Source of the DNA: Paracoccaceae bacterium
GTDB taxonomy: Bacteria > Pseudomonadota > Alphaproteobacteria > Rhodobacterales > Rhodobacteraceae
DNA: 32,125 nucleotides
Assembly (NCBI GenBank): GCA_025458385.1
Contig: JALOSO010000006.1
Span: 1 to 32,125 of the forward strand
Direction of reading: 5' to 3'
Shown: one piece after another, positions 8,425 to 19,087 of the stretch
How the letters are laid out: every line of letters starts with the position of its first letter
Position numbering within the stretch: the stretch's first letter is position 1
Program-made: the position numbers and the translations under genes
Notes under the pieces: model-generated
What the model saw: only the letters and a program-made list of their open reading frames with translations
The model's database searches: none
What the model was told of the DNA's origin: nothing

Positions 8425-10101
8425 ATGCAAAACCTTGTTCAAATCCGATCCGGGGGAATGGCCCCTGCCTTGGCCGCCCACGGCGCTGCAGAAGGTGCGC
8501 TTGCCGAACATGGCCTTGGCGATGCCGCGCAATTTGCAGCGATGCTGGCCGGGCTGACCGCCGCCCCGCGCTCTACGGCTGTTGAAGACGGCGCGGCCAC
8601 GCCCGCCCCCGTGACTGACGCGATCCCTGCAGACAACATCGGCGCAGACGCCGAAGGGGCTATCGATGCGCTGGCGGCTGTTGACGTGGCAGCCGTGGTG
8701 CAGGCCGCTGGTTTTGCAGTGTTCAACCCACCTTTGCGACCCGCGTCCGGGGCGCCGTTGCCGGAACCGGCGATGACCACAGGGGTCTTAAATCCCCCAC
8801 AACTGCCGCAGCAGCCCCAGCACAGTCTGCCCGAAACGGCCGCAATCGCCAGCGCCGATGCGGTGCATCCTGCACCCACCATCCCGCAGGCCAAGGCGAC
8901 TGAGCCAGCCCATACACCCCCCGGGGTCCAGTTGCCCCACGCCGTCAGCTTGACAGTCCCTGTCGCCGCAACCCTGCTGCAACACGCACCACCACCGGCT
9001 GACCCGCTGCCATCTGCGCCTCTGGCCGCACAAGATACCGTCCGTCCAGCCCTTTTTGACCCTGAAGCAGGGCCGCCTGCACGTTGGGACAGCTTGTCGA
9101 CAGCCCCCGCGACAACACCAAATGCCCCGCAACCGACGCCCGCGCCAGTCAGCGTGCCCCTGCCGCCTTTCGCGACCGCCCAGACCGTGACTGCGGCACC
9201 AAAAGTGACCAGTCCGCCTGCCCCGGCCCCTGCAGGGCCGCCAGCCGTCCCTGACCCTGTGATCGCAACGGCCACAGCGGCATTTCCCACATCGCAGGAA
9301 TCGCGGGTGCGCAGTTCCGCCGACCCGGCCCTGATCAGCGCCGCGACCCCATTTGCCGCAGCCGCCGGTCCCCAATCAGCCTTTGCCCCGCCCAGCCCGT
9401 CAATGCCGGTGATATCGGCCAGCCCGATGCTGCAGCCGCCCTTGCCACCGGCCTTGCCCAGCGATCACAGCCTTGCAACGCCTGCGGATGCGGGCGTCGC
9501 GGCTGCAAGATACCCCCTGTCACTGCCCGTCATCACATCAGCGACCCCATCGCCGGTGGATGCCCCCGGCCGTTTGATGGTTGATGCCGCACCGCCCCTT
9601 TTCGACCCGGCTTTGGCAGAAATGCCGATAGCATCGCCCCTGTCCACCCCGGCCACTGCTGCACCGCCACCGTCGTCAATCGCCCCCGTCACACTTGCTG
9701 CCGTGCCGCAAGTGATTGTCGCCGCAGCCCTGAACAGCACCGCCACCGGTGCCGAACTGCGGCTTGATCCGGTCGAACTTGGCGCGCTTTCCTTCAGCAT
9801 TGATCTGCAGGCGACCGGCCTTGTCGTGACAATTCTGGCCGAACGCCCGGAAACACTCGACCTGATGCGTCGCCATGCCGAGCAGTTGCTTGCCGACCTT
9901 CGCCAATCCGGATTCGCCGGTGCAAGCCTGAATTTCGGCCAGCCACAGCAAGACCCGGGCGGTCAGCGACAGCCCGCCACACATACCCCGGCCGAAGACC
10001 AGCCTGTCACGGCCAATCACCCCGCAGCACGAAATGCGGCCGCTTTTCAGCCCCCCCAAGCAGCCTCCGCCACCTTTGGCGGCCTTGACCTGCGCCTGTA
10101 A
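8425..10101 (+). CDS. fliK: Flagellar hook-length control protein FliK
   Basis: Long Pro/Ala-rich low-complexity region plus conserved C-terminal ELRLDPVELGALSFSIDLQATGLVVTILAERPETLDLMRRHAEQLLADLRQSGF; followed by flgD. Confidence 0.88.
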   Translation: MQNLVQIRSGGMAPALAAHGAAEGALAEHGLGDAAQFAAMLAGLTAAPRSTAVEDGAATPAPVTDAIPADNIGADAEGAIDALAAVDVAAVVQAAGFAVFNPPLRPASGAPLPEPAMTTGVLNPPQLPQQPQHSLPETAAIASADAVHPAPTIPQAKATEPAHTPPGVQLPHAVSLTVPVAATLLQHAPPPADPLPSAPLAAQDTVRPALFDPEAGPPARWDSLSTAPATTPNAPQPTPAPVSVPLPPFATAQTVTAAPKVTSPPAPAPAGPPAVPDPVIATATAAFPTSQESRVRSSADPALISAATPFAAAAGPQSAFAPPSPSMPVISASPMLQPPLPPALPSDHSLATPADAGVAAARYPLSLPVITSATPSPVDAPGRLMVDAAPPLFDPALAEMPIASPLSTPATAAPPPSSIAPVTLAAVPQVIVAAALNSTATGAELRLDPVELGALSFSIDLQATGLVVTILAERPETLDLMRRHAEQLLADLRQSGFAGASLNFGQPQQDPGGQRQPATHTPAEDQPVTANHPAARNAAAFQPPQAASATFGGLDLRL

Positions 10102-10113
10102 CGGAGACCCAGA

Positions 10114-10770
10114 TTGGACATTCAGCCCGCCACCGCCAACAGCCCGGCAGCCCCGCGTCAGGCCGATGCCGACGCCACCAAGATCACCAGTGACTACTCC
10201 ACGTTCCTTCGGATGCTGACCACGCAGCTGCAAAACCAGGATCCGCTGAACCCGATCGAATCCAGCGACTATGCGGTTCAACTCGCCACTTTTTCGGGGG
10301 TCGAGCAGCAAACCCGCACCAACCAGTTGCTGGAGGCTTTGGCCACCCAGTTCAACATGCTGGGCATGGCGCAGATGGCAGGCTGGGTCGGGCAAGAGGC
10401 GCGGGTTGACGCCCCGGTCTGGATGGATGGCGATCCGGTGACGCTGTCCCCCAATCCTGCCACCGGGGCTGACCGGGCCGTGCTTGTCGTCAAGGACAGC
10501 CGGGGCACGGTTGTTGCACGGCAGGATCTGGCCCCCAGCACAGAACCCTATCTCTGGACGGGCCTTGGCATTGATGGCCTGCCTTTGCGCAGCGGACAGT
10601 ACACCTTGTCCCTCGAAAGCTATCGCAATGACGAAATGATTTCCCTTACACCGATGGAGCACTACGCCCGCATCGTCGAAGCGCAAGGCGGGGCCACCGG
10701 AACCACCCTGCTTTTGGAAGGCGGGGTCAGGGTCGCCGCCGACAAGATCACCGCGCTGCGCGGCGGTTGA
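10114..10770 (+). CDS. flgD: Flagellar hook capping protein FlgD (TTG start)
   Basis: FLRMLTTQLQNQDPLNPIESSDYAVQLATFSGVEQQTRTNQLLEAL signature. Confidence 0.93.
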   Translation: MDIQPATANSPAAPRQADADATKITSDYSTFLRMLTTQLQNQDPLNPIESSDYAVQLATFSGVEQQTRTNQLLEALATQFNMLGMAQMAGWVGQEARVDAPVWMDGDPVTLSPNPATGADRAVLVVKDSRGTVVARQDLAPSTEPYLWTGLGIDGLPLRSGQYTLSLESYRNDEMISLTPMEHYARIVEAQGGATGTTLLLEGGVRVAADKITALRGG

Positions 10771-10865
10771 TCCGCCTTGTCACCAGAATGCGCAGGCCGC
10801 AAAGACTGGCTTGACCTTGCCGCCAGACAGTCCAGAACAGGCTGATCACACTGGCGGAGCATGCG

Positions 10866-11234
10866 ATGGCCACCCTTTTGAACAGCGATGACCGCGCCCG
10901 CCTGCTGCCCGCTTTGGGTCAAACGGGCTGGGGCGCCGTCGACGGCCGCGATGCCCTGCGCAAAGTCTGGACCTTTCGCAACTTTTCCGAAAGCTGGGCC
11001 TTCATGTCGCGCATTGCCCTGATGGCCGAGGTCATGAACCACCACCCGGAATGGCGCAACGTCTACAATACCGTCGACATCACGCTGACAACCCATGACT
11101 GCGGCGGCCTGTCAGACCTTGATGTGCGCATGGCCCACCGGATCGACAAGATCGCTGGCACCACGCCCTGGCAGAAAGACCTGACCCTGCCCGTGGAAAG
11201 CCTGTGCCAGATCAAGGCCCGCAAGGCCACCTGA
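10866..11234 (+). CDS. phhB: 4a-hydroxytetrahydrobiopterin (pterin-4-alpha-carbinolamine) dehydratase
   Basis: [45 protein letters not shown]: conserved EVMNHHPEW motif. The ORF extends to 11234 (KAT stop). Confidence 0.9.
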   Translation: MATLLNSDDRARLLPALGQTGWGAVDGRDALRKVWTFRNFSESWAFMSRIALMAEVMNHHPEWRNVYNTVDITLTTHDCGGLSDLDVRMAHRIDKIAGTTPWQKDLTLPVESLCQIKARKAT

Positions 11235-11325
11235 CACCTGCCCGCCCCGGCACAGGGCCCCCTTGCGGGAAAGCGCGCGCCTGTGCCGCGCCTGCGCAGC
11301 CTGTCCGGGGGCCACGCGCAGACCG

Positions 11326-11826
11326 TCAGATCGCGGCCAGCATCGCTTCGCCGCTCGAAATCTCGCAGCCGGTGGCCGGTTCGGGGTGAAACACCTGAAC
11401 GACACCATCCACGGCATAAAGCGCGTACCGTTTGCTGCGCTCATACAGCCCGATGGCCGGCACGGAAAATGCCATGCCAATCGCCTTGGTAAAGCTGCCA
11501 TCGGCATCGCCAAGCATGGCAATGCCTGCGGCGTCGGCCCCGGTCGCCTTGGCCCAGGCGCCCATCACGAAGGGATCGTTCACCGAAACACAAATGATTT
11601 CGTCCACACCCTTGGCCGCCAGCGCGGCCTGTGTGCGGATGAAAGACGGCACATGCATGGTTGAACAGGTGCCGGTAAACGCGCCCGGCAATCCGAACAG
11701 CACCACCTTGCGCCCTTTCAGCTGCGCATGCAGCGAAACCTGTTCCGGGCCGTTCGCCCCCATGCGCGACAGGGTCGCCTCCGGGATCATATCGCCTGCA
11801 GAAATCGTCATTCTCGTCACTCTCAT
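11326..11826 (-). CDS. Peroxiredoxin (Prx5-like)
   Basis: VVLFGLPGAFTGTCSTMHVPSFI (PxxxTxxC), VDEIICVSVNDPFVMGAWAK. Probable start is internal (MTISAGDMIPEATL, about 11811). Confidence 0.9.
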   Translation of the reverse strand: MRVTRMTISAGDMIPEATLSRMGANGPEQVSLHAQLKGRKVVLFGLPGAFTGTCSTMHVPSFIRTQAALAAKGVDEIICVSVNDPFVMGAWAKATGADAAGIAMLGDADGSFTKAIGMAFSVPAIGLYERSKRYALYAVDGVVQVFHPEPATGCEISSGEAMLAAI

Positions 11827-11888
11827 GGTTTTACTGATTTGCCTTGCTGGTTATAGCTGGCACTGCAACGCTGGCCAGAGGGAACGTG

Positions 11889-13100
11889 ATGACAGCAATC
11901 GTGGTGATCGGCGCCGGGCAGGCTGCAGCAGCAGTGGCCGCGAAACTGCGCAGCCTTGGCCATGATGGCCCGCTGACGCTGGTTGGCGATGAACCCCAGC
12001 CACCCTACCAGCGCCCGCCCCTGTCAAAAACCTATCTGCTGGGCGATACCACGGCCGAGCGGCTGTGGCTGCGCGCACCGGAATTCTATGCCGAACAGAA
12101 CATCACGCTGCGCCTTGGTGCACCGGTCACGGCGATTGACCGGACGACGCGGCAGGTGGTCATCGGCGACACGATGCTGCCTTACGATCACTTGGTGCTG
12201 ACCACCGGTTCCATACCACGGCGGCTGCCAGCGGCCATCGGTGGCGATCTGGCCGGTCTTTATACCGTGCGCACGCTGGCAGATGTCGATGCCATGCGGG
12301 GCGAATTTGTGGCCGGGCGCCGCCTTGTGGTGATCGGCGGCGGGTATATCGGGCTTGAGGCGGCCGCCGTGGCGGCAAAACGCGGGCTTGCGGTCACCGT
12401 TGTGGAAATGGCCCCACGTATCCTGCAACGTGTCGCGTCACCCGAGACGTCGGACTACATGCGCGCACTGCATCAGGCGCATGGCGTTACCATCATCGAA
12501 GGCACAGGTCTTGACCGGCTTTTGGCCGATGATCAGGGGCATGTGGCGACCGCGCGGCTGACTGACAGGCGCGAACTGCCTTGTGATTTCGTGATCGTGG
12601 GGGTGGGCATCACCCCGGCAACGGCCTTGGCCGAAGCCGCCGGGCTGGCGATCGAGAATGGCATCCGCACCGACACGGAAGGGCGCACCTCTGATCCGCG
12701 CATCTGGGCGGCCGGTGATTGTGCCAGCTTTCCCCATGGCGACGGGCGGATCCGGCTCGAGTCGGTTGGCAACGCGATTGATCAGGCCGAATGCGTGGCC
12801 GAAAACATCATGGGGCGGGGTCAGGCCTATCAGGCGAAACCCTGGTTCTGGTCTGACCAGTTCGATTGCAAGTTGCAGATCGCCGGGCTGAACACCGGTT
12901 ATGACAGGATCATCACCCGCGGCCCCGATGGCGATGCCGTATCCTTCTGGTACTATCGCGGCGATCGGCTGCTGGCCGTTGACGCGATGAACGATTCCCG
13001 CGCCTACATGGTAGGAAAGCGCCTGATCGAGATGGACCGCAGCCCTGATCCGGCGCTGATTGCCGATCCGGCCACCGCGCTGAAGGCCCTGATCAAGTGA
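11889..13100 (+). CDS. FAD-dependent ferredoxin/rubredoxin-type reductase
   Basis: GAGQAAAAVAAKLR, PYQRPPLSKTYL, VVIGGGYIGLEAAAVAAKRGLAVTVVE, IWAAGDCASFPH; ATG at 11889 gives MTAIVVIGAGQ. Confidence 0.9.
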   Translation: MTAIVVIGAGQAAAAVAAKLRSLGHDGPLTLVGDEPQPPYQRPPLSKTYLLGDTTAERLWLRAPEFYAEQNITLRLGAPVTAIDRTTRQVVIGDTMLPYDHLVLTTGSIPRRLPAAIGGDLAGLYTVRTLADVDAMRGEFVAGRRLVVIGGGYIGLEAAAVAAKRGLAVTVVEMAPRILQRVASPETSDYMRALHQAHGVTIIEGTGLDRLLADDQGHVATARLTDRRELPCDFVIVGVGITPATALAEAAGLAIENGIRTDTEGRTSDPRIWAAGDCASFPHGDGRIRLESVGNAIDQAECVAENIMGRGQAYQAKPWFWSDQFDCKLQIAGLNTGYDRIITRGPDGDAVSFWYYRGDRLLAVDAMNDSRAYMVGKRLIEMDRSPDPALIADPATALKALIK

Positions 13101-13657
13101 GGATCATCGGCGGGCGGGCGCGCGGCCTGCACCTTGCACCGGTCGGGGCAGGCGATGCCGCTGCTCGGCTGCGCCCGACATCGGACCGTGTGCGCGAGGC
13201 GATCTTCAACTTGCTGATCAACGGCGGCTATGGTGACCCGGTGAACGGTGCGCAGGTGCTTGACCTGTTTGCCGGGACCGGGGCGCTTGCGCTAGAGTCG
13301 ATCAGCCGGGGGGCAGCGCGGGCTGTGCTTGTTGATGACGGGGCTGCTGCGCGCGCACTGATCCAGCGCAATGTCGCGCTTTTGCAGGCGGGCGATGCGG
13401 TCACGCATTTGCGCCGCGATGCGACACGGCTGGGCACCTGCCCCGGGCACGCAGCTGACCTTGTGTTTCTCGATCCGCCTTATGGGCGCAATCTGGGCGA
13501 GGCAGCCTTGGCCAGCGCGCTTGAGGGCGGCTGGATCGCCTCTGGCGCGCTGATCGTCTGGGAAGAAAGCCAGCCGCCCGTCGTTTCGCCCGCATTCAGT
13601 CTGCAAGACCAGCGCCGCTATGGCGATACGCTGATCACGATCCTGCGTGCGCCATGA
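13097..13657 (+). CDS. rsmD: 16S rRNA (guanine(966)-N(2))-methyltransferase RsmD
   Basis: MRIIGGRARGLHLAP...LRPTSDRVREAIFNLL...VLDLFAGTGALALESISRGA...VFLDPPYG; GTG start overlapping the upstream stop. Confidence 0.93.
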   Translation: MRIIGGRARGLHLAPVGAGDAAARLRPTSDRVREAIFNLLINGGYGDPVNGAQVLDLFAGTGALALESISRGAARAVLVDDGAAARALIQRNVALLQAGDAVTHLRRDATRLGTCPGHAADLVFLDPPYGRNLGEAALASALEGGWIASGALIVWEESQPPVVSPAFSLQDQRRYGDTLITILRAP

Positions 13658-14202
13658 TCAGCCGGTCACACCAGAAAGGCGACGCTGCAAGCGTTGCGGT
13701 CTATTCCGATTGTGGCAGCTATCGCTATCTGCTGACGCGCACCTGGATGGCCACGGGGCGCAAGGCACTGTTCATCATGCTGAACCCGTCAACCGCGACC
13801 GAACTCCAGAACGACCCCACGGTTGAACGTTGCGAAAGGCGCGCGCGTACCCTTGGCTTTGGGGCGTTCCGCGTGACCAATATCTTCGCGTTTCGTGCAA
13901 CAGACCCGCGCGTGATGCGTGCCCAATCTGATCCTGTCGGCCCGGAAAATGACGCAAGCATCCTGCAGTCGCTGCCATGGGCCGATCAGATCATCTGTGC
14001 CTGGGGCAACCATGGTGCGCATCTTGGCCGCGGCCGGCAGGTCGAGGCGATGCTACGGACAGCGCAGATGCCGTTGTGGCACCTCGGCCTGACACAGGCC
14101 GGTGTACCGAAGCACCCGCTTTACATTTCCTATACAGCGCAGCCAATGCCCTGGCTGCCTGACGCGGCAGAACAGCCGGCTGATCAGGCTGCGCGCAACT
14201 GA
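13654..14202 (+). CDS. DUF1643 domain protein
   Basis: [63 protein letters not shown]: typical DUF1643 core; start overlaps rsmD stop. Confidence 0.88.
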   Translation: MISRSHQKGDAASVAVYSDCGSYRYLLTRTWMATGRKALFIMLNPSTATELQNDPTVERCERRARTLGFGAFRVTNIFAFRATDPRVMRAQSDPVGPENDASILQSLPWADQIICAWGNHGAHLGRGRQVEAMLRTAQMPLWHLGLTQAGVPKHPLYISYTAQPMPWLPDAAEQPADQAARN

Positions 14203-14987
14203 ATATCCCCCGGTGTCAAGCCGGGCGCACCTTGCACGATGGCAATATGCACCCCGTCGAGGATGACCGCCATATCATCTGTCCCGTCGATGATTTCTGT
14301 CAGCAGCACGGGCGCAGGATGCAGGGCTGCATCATACAGCAGCACGATGTGGTCATCTGACGGGGTATAGTCGGCAATCACCGCCGGCGGCACGTTGGGG
14401 CCATAATCGGCGAGGGTAAAGCCGTCAGCCCCGGCATCGCCATGGGCGATATCACCTGCGCCCAATCGCAGCGAGTCATCCCCCACCCCGCCTGACAACA
14501 CATCCGCCTCATCATCGTCCGCGCCAACAAGCGCATCATGGCCTGCGCCGCCTTGCAACGTATCGGCCCCCGCGCCGCCCATCAGGCCATCGTCGCCTGC
14601 GCCACCGATCAGCAGGTTGGCCTGATCGTCACCGATCAGGAACTGCGCGTCACTGTCAGGATCAGTGCCCCCGACCGGGCCTTCCCCCGGCAACTCCTCA
14701 ACCGGGACAAAATCGGGTTCGGGTTCGGGTTCGGGTTCGGGCGTTGCGTCTGGCGCTGGCGCAGGGTCGCCAGCCGCCCCGGCATCCACAAGGGGTGGGC
14801 CCACCGCGCCTTCATCATCCGTGATGAAGTCGCCCTCGGCCCCGGGACCGCGCGCCTCATCGACCGGTGGCAACGCTTCCGGATCCTCTGTGCTGTCGCG
14901 CCGTTCGGCCATCACCGAATCGCCCATCAGGCCCGCGAACATCGCACTTAGCAACCCCAACAACCCCAGCATGTCCGTCCCCTGCAC
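14184..14987 (-). CDS. RTX-like calcium-binding-repeat protein with N-terminal hydrophobic segment and EP-repeat linker
   Basis: [20 protein letters not shown]-terminus; [11 protein letters not shown] linker; degenerate nonapeptides [28 protein letters not shown]. Probable start is a few codons inside the ORF. Confidence 0.78.
   Translation of the reverse strand: MQGTDMLGLLGLLSAMFAGLMGDSVMAERRDSTEDPEALPPVDEARGPGAEGDFITDDEGAVGPPLVDAGAAGDPAPAPDATPEPEPEPEPDFVPVEELPGEGPVGGTDPDSDAQFLIGDDQANLLIGGAGDDGLMGGAGADTLQGGAGHDALVGADDDEADVLSGGVGDDSLRLGAGDIAHGDAGADGFTLADYGPNVPPAVIADYTPSDDHIVLLYDAALHPAPVLLTEIIDGTDDMAVILDGVHIAIVQGAPGLTPGDIQLRAA
14713..14741. repeat. Hexanucleotide tandem repeat (TCGGGT)n within the RTX-like gene
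   Basis: tcgggttcgggttcgggttcgggttcggg, encoding alternating Glu-Pro on the minus strand. Confidence 0.9.
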
Positions 14988-15285
14988 CGCTTCACGGCGG
15001 AAGTATTAACAATGGTTAACGTAACCTATTGAGATTCATCCGCTTTCAGATGTGGTTATACCATTTTGGAATGCGCTTTTCTATGCCCTTTGGCGCCGGA
15101 ACTGATACGGTTTGTCGGCAATCCCCGCAGTCTTGCCCCATTCCTGCCGCAGGGGCCGCGGATTCGCGCTTTCCTTTGTGGCCAAATGCCCCTATAGGCG
15201 CGCTTCTGCACAAATGCAGACCCTCCAAGGGCCTTGCTGGACGACATCCCGGCCTGCGCCATAACCCTTTGCCAAGGAGACCACG

Positions 15286-15555
15286 ATGTCGATCACTGTC
15301 GAAGAGAAGAACCGCCTGATCAAGGAATACGCAACCAAGGACGGCGACACCGGTTCGCCCGAAGTGCAGGTTGCCGTTCTGTCCAGCCGCATCGCCACGC
15401 TGACCGAGCATTTCAAGGGCCACAAGAATGACAACCATTCGCGTCGTGGCCTGCTGAAGATGGTGGCAAAGCGCCGGACGCAGCTGGACTACCTCAAGAA
15501 AAAAGACGAGGCGCGCTATACTGCGCTGATCGCCCGTCTGGGCCTGCGCCGCTAA
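15286..15555 (+). CDS. rpsO: 30S ribosomal protein S15
   Basis: [74 protein letters not shown]. Confidence 0.99.
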   Translation: MSITVEEKNRLIKEYATKDGDTGSPEVQVAVLSSRIATLTEHFKGHKNDNHSRRGLLKMVAKRRTQLDYLKKKDEARYTALIARLGLRR

Positions 15556-15578
15556 GCAACGCCTGTTCGAAGGCCATG

Positions 15579-15607
15579 AACGCCCGGGGGAAACCGCCGG
15601 GCGTTTT
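15579..15607 (+). terminator. Rho-independent terminator of rpsO
   Basis: AACGCCCGG-GGGAAACCG-CCGGGCGTTTT. Confidence 0.85.
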
Positions 15608-15651
15608 GCATGTGAACGGACCTGCACGGCAGGCAGGGTTGCGCAAAGGCC

Positions 15652-16689
15652 TTGCCGCGCGCGAAAACACCGGTTCTATGGCTTGGCAGATCAGCAAGGG
15701 CCGACAAGGCAACAGGCGTGGCGAGGGTGCAAGGATCACGGACAATCCTGCTTTTGGGCGCGACGGGCACCATTGGCCGGGCCACTGCGCGTGCGTTGCT
15801 GGACGCGGGCCATCGCGTAACGGCCCTTGTGCGCGCCGGGGCAGACCTGAAGGGTCTGGATGGCTGCACCATCATACCCGGCGATGTGACGGCACCGGGC
15901 GCCGTCGCGGCCGTGTTGGCCCGGCATCCGGCGGATGCGGTGGTGTCCTGCCTTGCCAGCCGGACCGGCACGCCGGCACAGGCATGGGCCATCGACCACG
16001 CGGCCAACAGTGCAGCCCTGCAGGCTGCGATTGCCGCAGGGACCCGGCAATTCATCCTGCTGTCGGCGATCTGCGTGCAGAAACCCATGCTGGCCTTTCA
16101 GCAGGCCAAGCTGGCGTTCGAGACCGAATTGCAGGCCGCGCCGCTGACATGGTCGATCGTCCGCCCCACGGCCTTTTTCAAGTCACTGTCGGGGCAAGTG
16201 GCACGTGTTGCTGCGGGCAAGCCCTTTGTGGTCTTTGGCGATGGCCGCCTGACCGCCTGCACCCCGATCAGCGACCGTGACCTTGGCCGCTTTCTGGCAC
16301 AATGCCTGGATGACCCTGCCGCACGCAACCGCATCATGCCCATCGGTGGCCCTGGCCCTGCGCTGACGCCGCGTGATCAGGCAGCGATGCTTTTCCAGCT
16401 GACCGGGCGCAAGCCCCGGCTGCGGCACGTGCCCGTTGCGCTGATGGACGCGATCATCGCGATGCTGACGCTGGCCGGCCATCTGTCGCCGCGCCTGGCC
16501 GACAAGGCCAGTCTGGCGCGCATCGGACGCTATTATGCGACTGAATCCATGCTGCTGCACAACCCCGCCACCGGCCTTCCCGATGCCCGCCTGACCCCGG
16601 CATTCGGCACCGACACCCTGCAAGACCATTATGCAGCCCTGTTGCGCGGTGATGTCGCCGATGATCGCGGCGCGCATGCCGTGTTCTGA
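15652..16689 (+). CDS. bciA: NAD(P)-binding protein resembling divinyl (proto)chlorophyllide 8-vinyl reductase BciA
   Basis: TILLLGATGTIGRATARAL Rossmann motif; LLSAICVQKPMLAFQQAKLAFE, SIVRPTAFFKSLSGQVARVAAGKPFVVFGDGRLTACTPISDRDLGRFLAQCL, PIGGPGPALTPRDQAAMLF match the BciA pattern as I know it. Start uncertain (TTG 15652 or GTG 15718). Confidence 0.8.
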   Translation: MPRAKTPVLWLGRSARADKATGVARVQGSRTILLLGATGTIGRATARALLDAGHRVTALVRAGADLKGLDGCTIIPGDVTAPGAVAAVLARHPADAVVSCLASRTGTPAQAWAIDHAANSAALQAAIAAGTRQFILLSAICVQKPMLAFQQAKLAFETELQAAPLTWSIVRPTAFFKSLSGQVARVAAGKPFVVFGDGRLTACTPISDRDLGRFLAQCLDDPAARNRIMPIGGPGPALTPRDQAAMLFQLTGRKPRLRHVPVALMDAIIAMLTLAGHLSPRLADKASLARIGRYYATESMLLHNPATGLPDARLTPAFGTDTLQDHYAALLRGDVADDRGAHAVF

Positions 16690-16874
16690 ACCTGTGAAGA
16701 TGGCATGCGGCAACACAATCCTTTTCAACCTGCGGGTTTTCCTGTATGCGCCCGCCATCTGCGACGTGAGGCCATGCCCCCGGCCACATGCATGAAGGAT
16801 GGGGGGGCGGCGGCAATGGGGCCGCCAGATATGTGGGGCGACAGGCCAGGGGGCCGGTCCCAAAGGAAAACCAG

Positions 16875-19004
16875 ATGTTCAATGTGACGAAAAAATCGAT
16901 CCAGTGGGGCAGCGAGACGCTGACACTGGAATCCGGAAAAGTTGCGCGTCAGGCCGATGGTTCGGTCATCGCGACGCTGGGTGAGACCAGTGTGATGGCG
17001 AACGTGACCTTCGCCCGGTCGGCAAAGCCGGGTCAGGATTTCTTTCCGCTGACCGTGCACTATCAGGAAAAATACTATGCCGCAGGGAAGATTCCCGGCG
17101 GCTTTTTCAAGCGTGAAGCGCGGCCTTCCGAAAAGGAAACGCTGACATCGCGGCTGATCGACCGGCCGATCCGCCCGCTGTTCGTTGACGGTTTCCGCAA
17201 CGAGGTGCTGGTGATGGCAACCGTGCTGTCGCACGACCTGCATAACGAACCTGATATCGTGGCAATGATCGCAGCGTCAGCCGCGCTGACGGTTTCCGGT
17301 GTGCCGTTCCGCGGCCCGATCGGCGCGGCGCGCGTCGGCTTTGCCAATGGGCAATACGTGCTGAACCCATCGGTTGATGACATGCAGAACCTGCGTGCCA
17401 ACCCGGATCAGCGGCTTGATCTGGTCATTGCGGGTACGAAAGAAGCCGTGATGATGGTAGAATCCGAAGCCTATGAACTGACCGAGGCCGAGATGCTGGG
17501 CGCGGTGAAGTTCGGCCATGCGCAGATGCAGCCGGTGATCGACCTGATCGTCGATTTTGCCGAAGATTGCGCCAAAGAGCCTTTCGACTTTCAGGCGCCC
17601 GATTATTCGGACCTGTACGCCAAGGTCAAAAAGGCAGGCGAGACGCTGATGCGTGCGGCCTTTGCGATCCGCGACAAGCAAGAGCGGACCACGGCAATCG
17701 AGGCCGCTGTCGAGGCGATCAAAGCCAAGATGACAGACGAAGACCGCGAAGACAGCAACCTTTACCCCGCGATCAAGCAACTGGAGTCAGCCGTGTTGCG
17801 CGGTGATGTGGTCAAGCGTGGCCTGCGGATTGACGGGCGCGATACCAAGACCGTGCGCCCGATCGTCTGCGAAACCGGCATCCTGCCGCGCACCCATGGC
17901 TCGGCCCTGTTCACGCGTGGTGAAACCCAGGGTCTGGTTGTCACCACGCTGGGCACGGGCGAAGATGAGCAGATCATCGACGCGCTGCACGGCAACAGCC
18001 GCTCGAACTTTCTGCTGCACTACAACTTCCCGCCCTATTCCGTGGGTGAAGTTGGCCGCGTAGGCTCCCCCGGCCGTCGTGAGATTGGCCATGGCAAGCT
18101 GGCATGGCGTGCCCTGCAGGCCGTTCTGCCTGCGCCGACGGATTTCCCGTACACCATTCGCGTGGTGTCCGAGATTACCGAATCGAACGGCTCCTCCTCG
18201 ATGGCGTCGGTCTGCGGTGGGTCCCTGTCCATGATGGACGCGGGCGTACCGCTGAAGGCCCCCGTGGCGGGCGTTGCGATGGGTCTGATCCTGGAAGACG
18301 ACGGCGAATGGGCCGTGCTGACCGATATCCTTGGTGATGAAGATCACCTTGGCGATATGGACTTCAAGGTGGCAGGTACCGCAAACGGCATCACCTCCCT
18401 GCAGATGGATATCAAGATTGCTGGCATCACGCCTGAAATCATGGAGCAGGCTTTGGCGCAGGCCAAGGACGGCCGTCTGCATATCCTGGGCGAAATGAAC
18501 AAGGCGCTGTCGGCCCCGCAAGGCTTCAGCGAATACGCGCCCAAGATCGAGACCTTGCAAATCCCGACCGACAAGATCCGTGAGGTCATCGGGTCGGGTG
18601 GCAAGGTGATCCGCGAGATCGTCGAAACCTCGGGTGCCAAGGTCGATATCAACGATGACGGCATCATCAAGATCGCATCGTCCGATGCGGCCGCCATCAA
18701 GCGCGCCTATGACATGATCTGGTCGATCGTGGCCGAGCCGGAAGAGGGCAAGGTCTATACCGGCCGGGTGGTCAAGCTGGTCGATTTCGGCGCGTTCGTG
18801 AACTTCTTCGGCAAGCGTGATGGTCTGGTGCACGTCAGCCAGATTGCGGCCAAGCGGTTGAGCCACCCGAACGAGTATCTGAAGGAAGGCCAGGAAGTGA
18901 AAGTGAAACTTCTGGGCTTTGACGACCGCGGCAAGGTGCGGTTGGGCATGAAGATGGTCGATCAGGAAACCGGCGCAGAAATCGCGGAAACCGCTGAGGC
19001 GTAA
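16875..19004 (+). CDS. pnp: Polyribonucleotide nucleotidyltransferase (PNPase)
   Basis: [31 protein letters not shown]...; two RNase PH domains, KH motif ([17 protein letters not shown]) and S1 domain ([20 protein letters not shown]). ATG at 16875 has an AAAGGA Shine-Dalgarno. Confidence 0.98.
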   Translation: MFNVTKKSIQWGSETLTLESGKVARQADGSVIATLGETSVMANVTFARSAKPGQDFFPLTVHYQEKYYAAGKIPGGFFKREARPSEKETLTSRLIDRPIRPLFVDGFRNEVLVMATVLSHDLHNEPDIVAMIAASAALTVSGVPFRGPIGAARVGFANGQYVLNPSVDDMQNLRANPDQRLDLVIAGTKEAVMMVESEAYELTEAEMLGAVKFGHAQMQPVIDLIVDFAEDCAKEPFDFQAPDYSDLYAKVKKAGETLMRAAFAIRDKQERTTAIEAAVEAIKAKMTDEDREDSNLYPAIKQLESAVLRGDVVKRGLRIDGRDTKTVRPIVCETGILPRTHGSALFTRGETQGLVVTTLGTGEDEQIIDALHGNSRSNFLLHYNFPPYSVGEVGRVGSPGRREIGHGKLAWRALQAVLPAPTDFPYTIRVVSEITESNGSSSMASVCGGSLSMMDAGVPLKAPVAGVAMGLILEDDGEWAVLTDILGDEDHLGDMDFKVAGTANGITSLQMDIKIAGITPEIMEQALAQAKDGRLHILGEMNKALSAPQGFSEYAPKIETLQIPTDKIREVIGSGGKVIREIVETSGAKVDINDDGIIKIASSDAAAIKRAYDMIWSIVAEPEEGKVYTGRVVKLVDFGAFVNFFGKRDGLVHVSQIAAKRLSHPNEYLKEGQEVKVKLLGFDDRGKVRLGMKMVDQETGAEIAETAEA

Positions 19005-19024
19005 GCCTTTCCAAGCGTCAACAG

Positions 19025-19054
19025 AAGGCCCCGGTGGAAACGCCGGGGCCTTTT
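19025..19054 (+). terminator. Rho-independent terminator of pnp
   Basis: AAGGCCCCGG-TGGAAACG-CCGGGGCCTTTT. Confidence 0.88.
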
Positions 19055-19087
19055 GCTTTTGCGGGGTTGCGGGTGGAGAAAGGCTTT

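Noticed and set aside
8439-9290. 283-aa Ala/Gly-rich minus-strand ORF inside fliK
   Set aside because: Antisense of the Pro/Ala-rich FliK linker, where low complexity and high GC suppress stop codons.
9676-10686. 336-aa minus-strand ORF antisense to fliK/flgD
   Set aside because: Conserved FliK and FlgD are on the opposite strand; no recognisable motif or ribosome-binding context.
15006-15026. TTAA-N6-TTAA and GGTTA-ACG-TAACC upstream of the RTX-like gene as a CtrA or other operator
   Set aside because: Spacing does not match the CtrA N7 full site and the region is simply AT-rich; not enough to call.
17787-18866. 359-aa minus-strand ORF within pnp
   Set aside because: Lies entirely inside the highly conserved pnp coding sequence; His/Asp/Arg-rich composition typical of antisense translation.
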